5,522 nucleotides of DNA, from contig JAGORP010000118.1 of NCBI GenBank assembly GCA_018062725.1, forward strand, positions 1 to 5,522, written 5' to 3'. The DNA is from Flavobacterium sp. GTDB taxonomy: Bacteria; Bacteroidota; Bacteroidia; Flavobacteriales; Flavobacteriaceae. This document shows, piece after piece, positions 5,497 through 5,522 of this stretch; position 1 is the first letter of the stretch, and each line of letters starts with the position of its first letter. The notes under the pieces were generated by a model. It worked only from the letters and a program-made list of their open reading frames with translations, had not been told where the DNA came from and did not search any database. A program made the translations under genes and the position numbers.

Positions 5497-5522
5497 ATGG
5501 CCACCTTTGTAATAAGTAGAAG
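5497..5522 (+). CDS. Start of an unidentified gene, cut by the window edge
   Basis: ATG at 5497 begins an open frame reading MATFVISR before the sequence ends. It follows a -7 box by 4 nt, so the mRNA would be leaderless if this is the true start. The frame is open back to 5425, and GTG at 5452 is an alternative start. Eight residues are too few to identify a family. Confidence 0.4.

Overview
The window reads as ordinary chromosomal housekeeping DNA from a Bacteroidota bacterium, most likely a Flavobacteriaceae member close to Flavobacterium. Four things point there. The DNA is AT-rich. Most genes are preceded by the Bacteroidota-type promoter (TTG about 15-23 bp upstream of TAnnTTTG), with weak or absent Shine-Dalgarno sites. 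The proteins match flavobacterial forms as I remember them. There is also a small protein with a PGLPID (PID-CTERM-like) C-terminus. No mobile element, CRISPR array, phage gene or plasmid feature was seen.

Layout. Positions 1-1808 hold aspS (aspartyl-tRNA synthetase, complete, + strand) with its terminator. A 95-bp promoter region with two perfect inverted repeats follows, then a 65-aa cold-shock-domain protein (+) with a strong terminator. Convergent to it on the - strand is tadA (tRNA adenosine deaminase). Upstream of tadA, also on the - strand, is a 70-aa secreted or membrane protein of the PID-CTERM type with its own terminator. Next on the - strand is a two-gene operon, rbfA followed by a LolC/LolE-like FtsX-family ABC permease, with one base between stop and start. 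A divergent promoter region of about 80 bp separates rbfA from mce (methylmalonyl-CoA epimerase, +). After mce come a tRNA gene with a CAU anticodon, its own promoter and its terminator, and finally the likely first eight codons of a gene that runs off the window.

How the genes relate. Several parts serve translation: aspS charges tRNA-Asp, tadA makes inosine at the wobble position of a tRNA, rbfA matures the 30S subunit, and there is a tRNA gene. The cold-shock protein is probably an RNA chaperone. The permease probably belongs to the lipoprotein-release machinery, with its ATPase encoded elsewhere. Mce belongs to the methylmalonyl-CoA/succinyl-CoA interconversion pathway. Apart from rbfA-permease these look like separate transcription units.

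I did not find a convincing novel multi-gene system. The observations most worth following are the very short or absent leaders at rbfA and at the right-edge gene, the dyads around the cold-shock promoter, the PID-CTERM mini-protein, and the amino-acid identity of the CAU tRNA.
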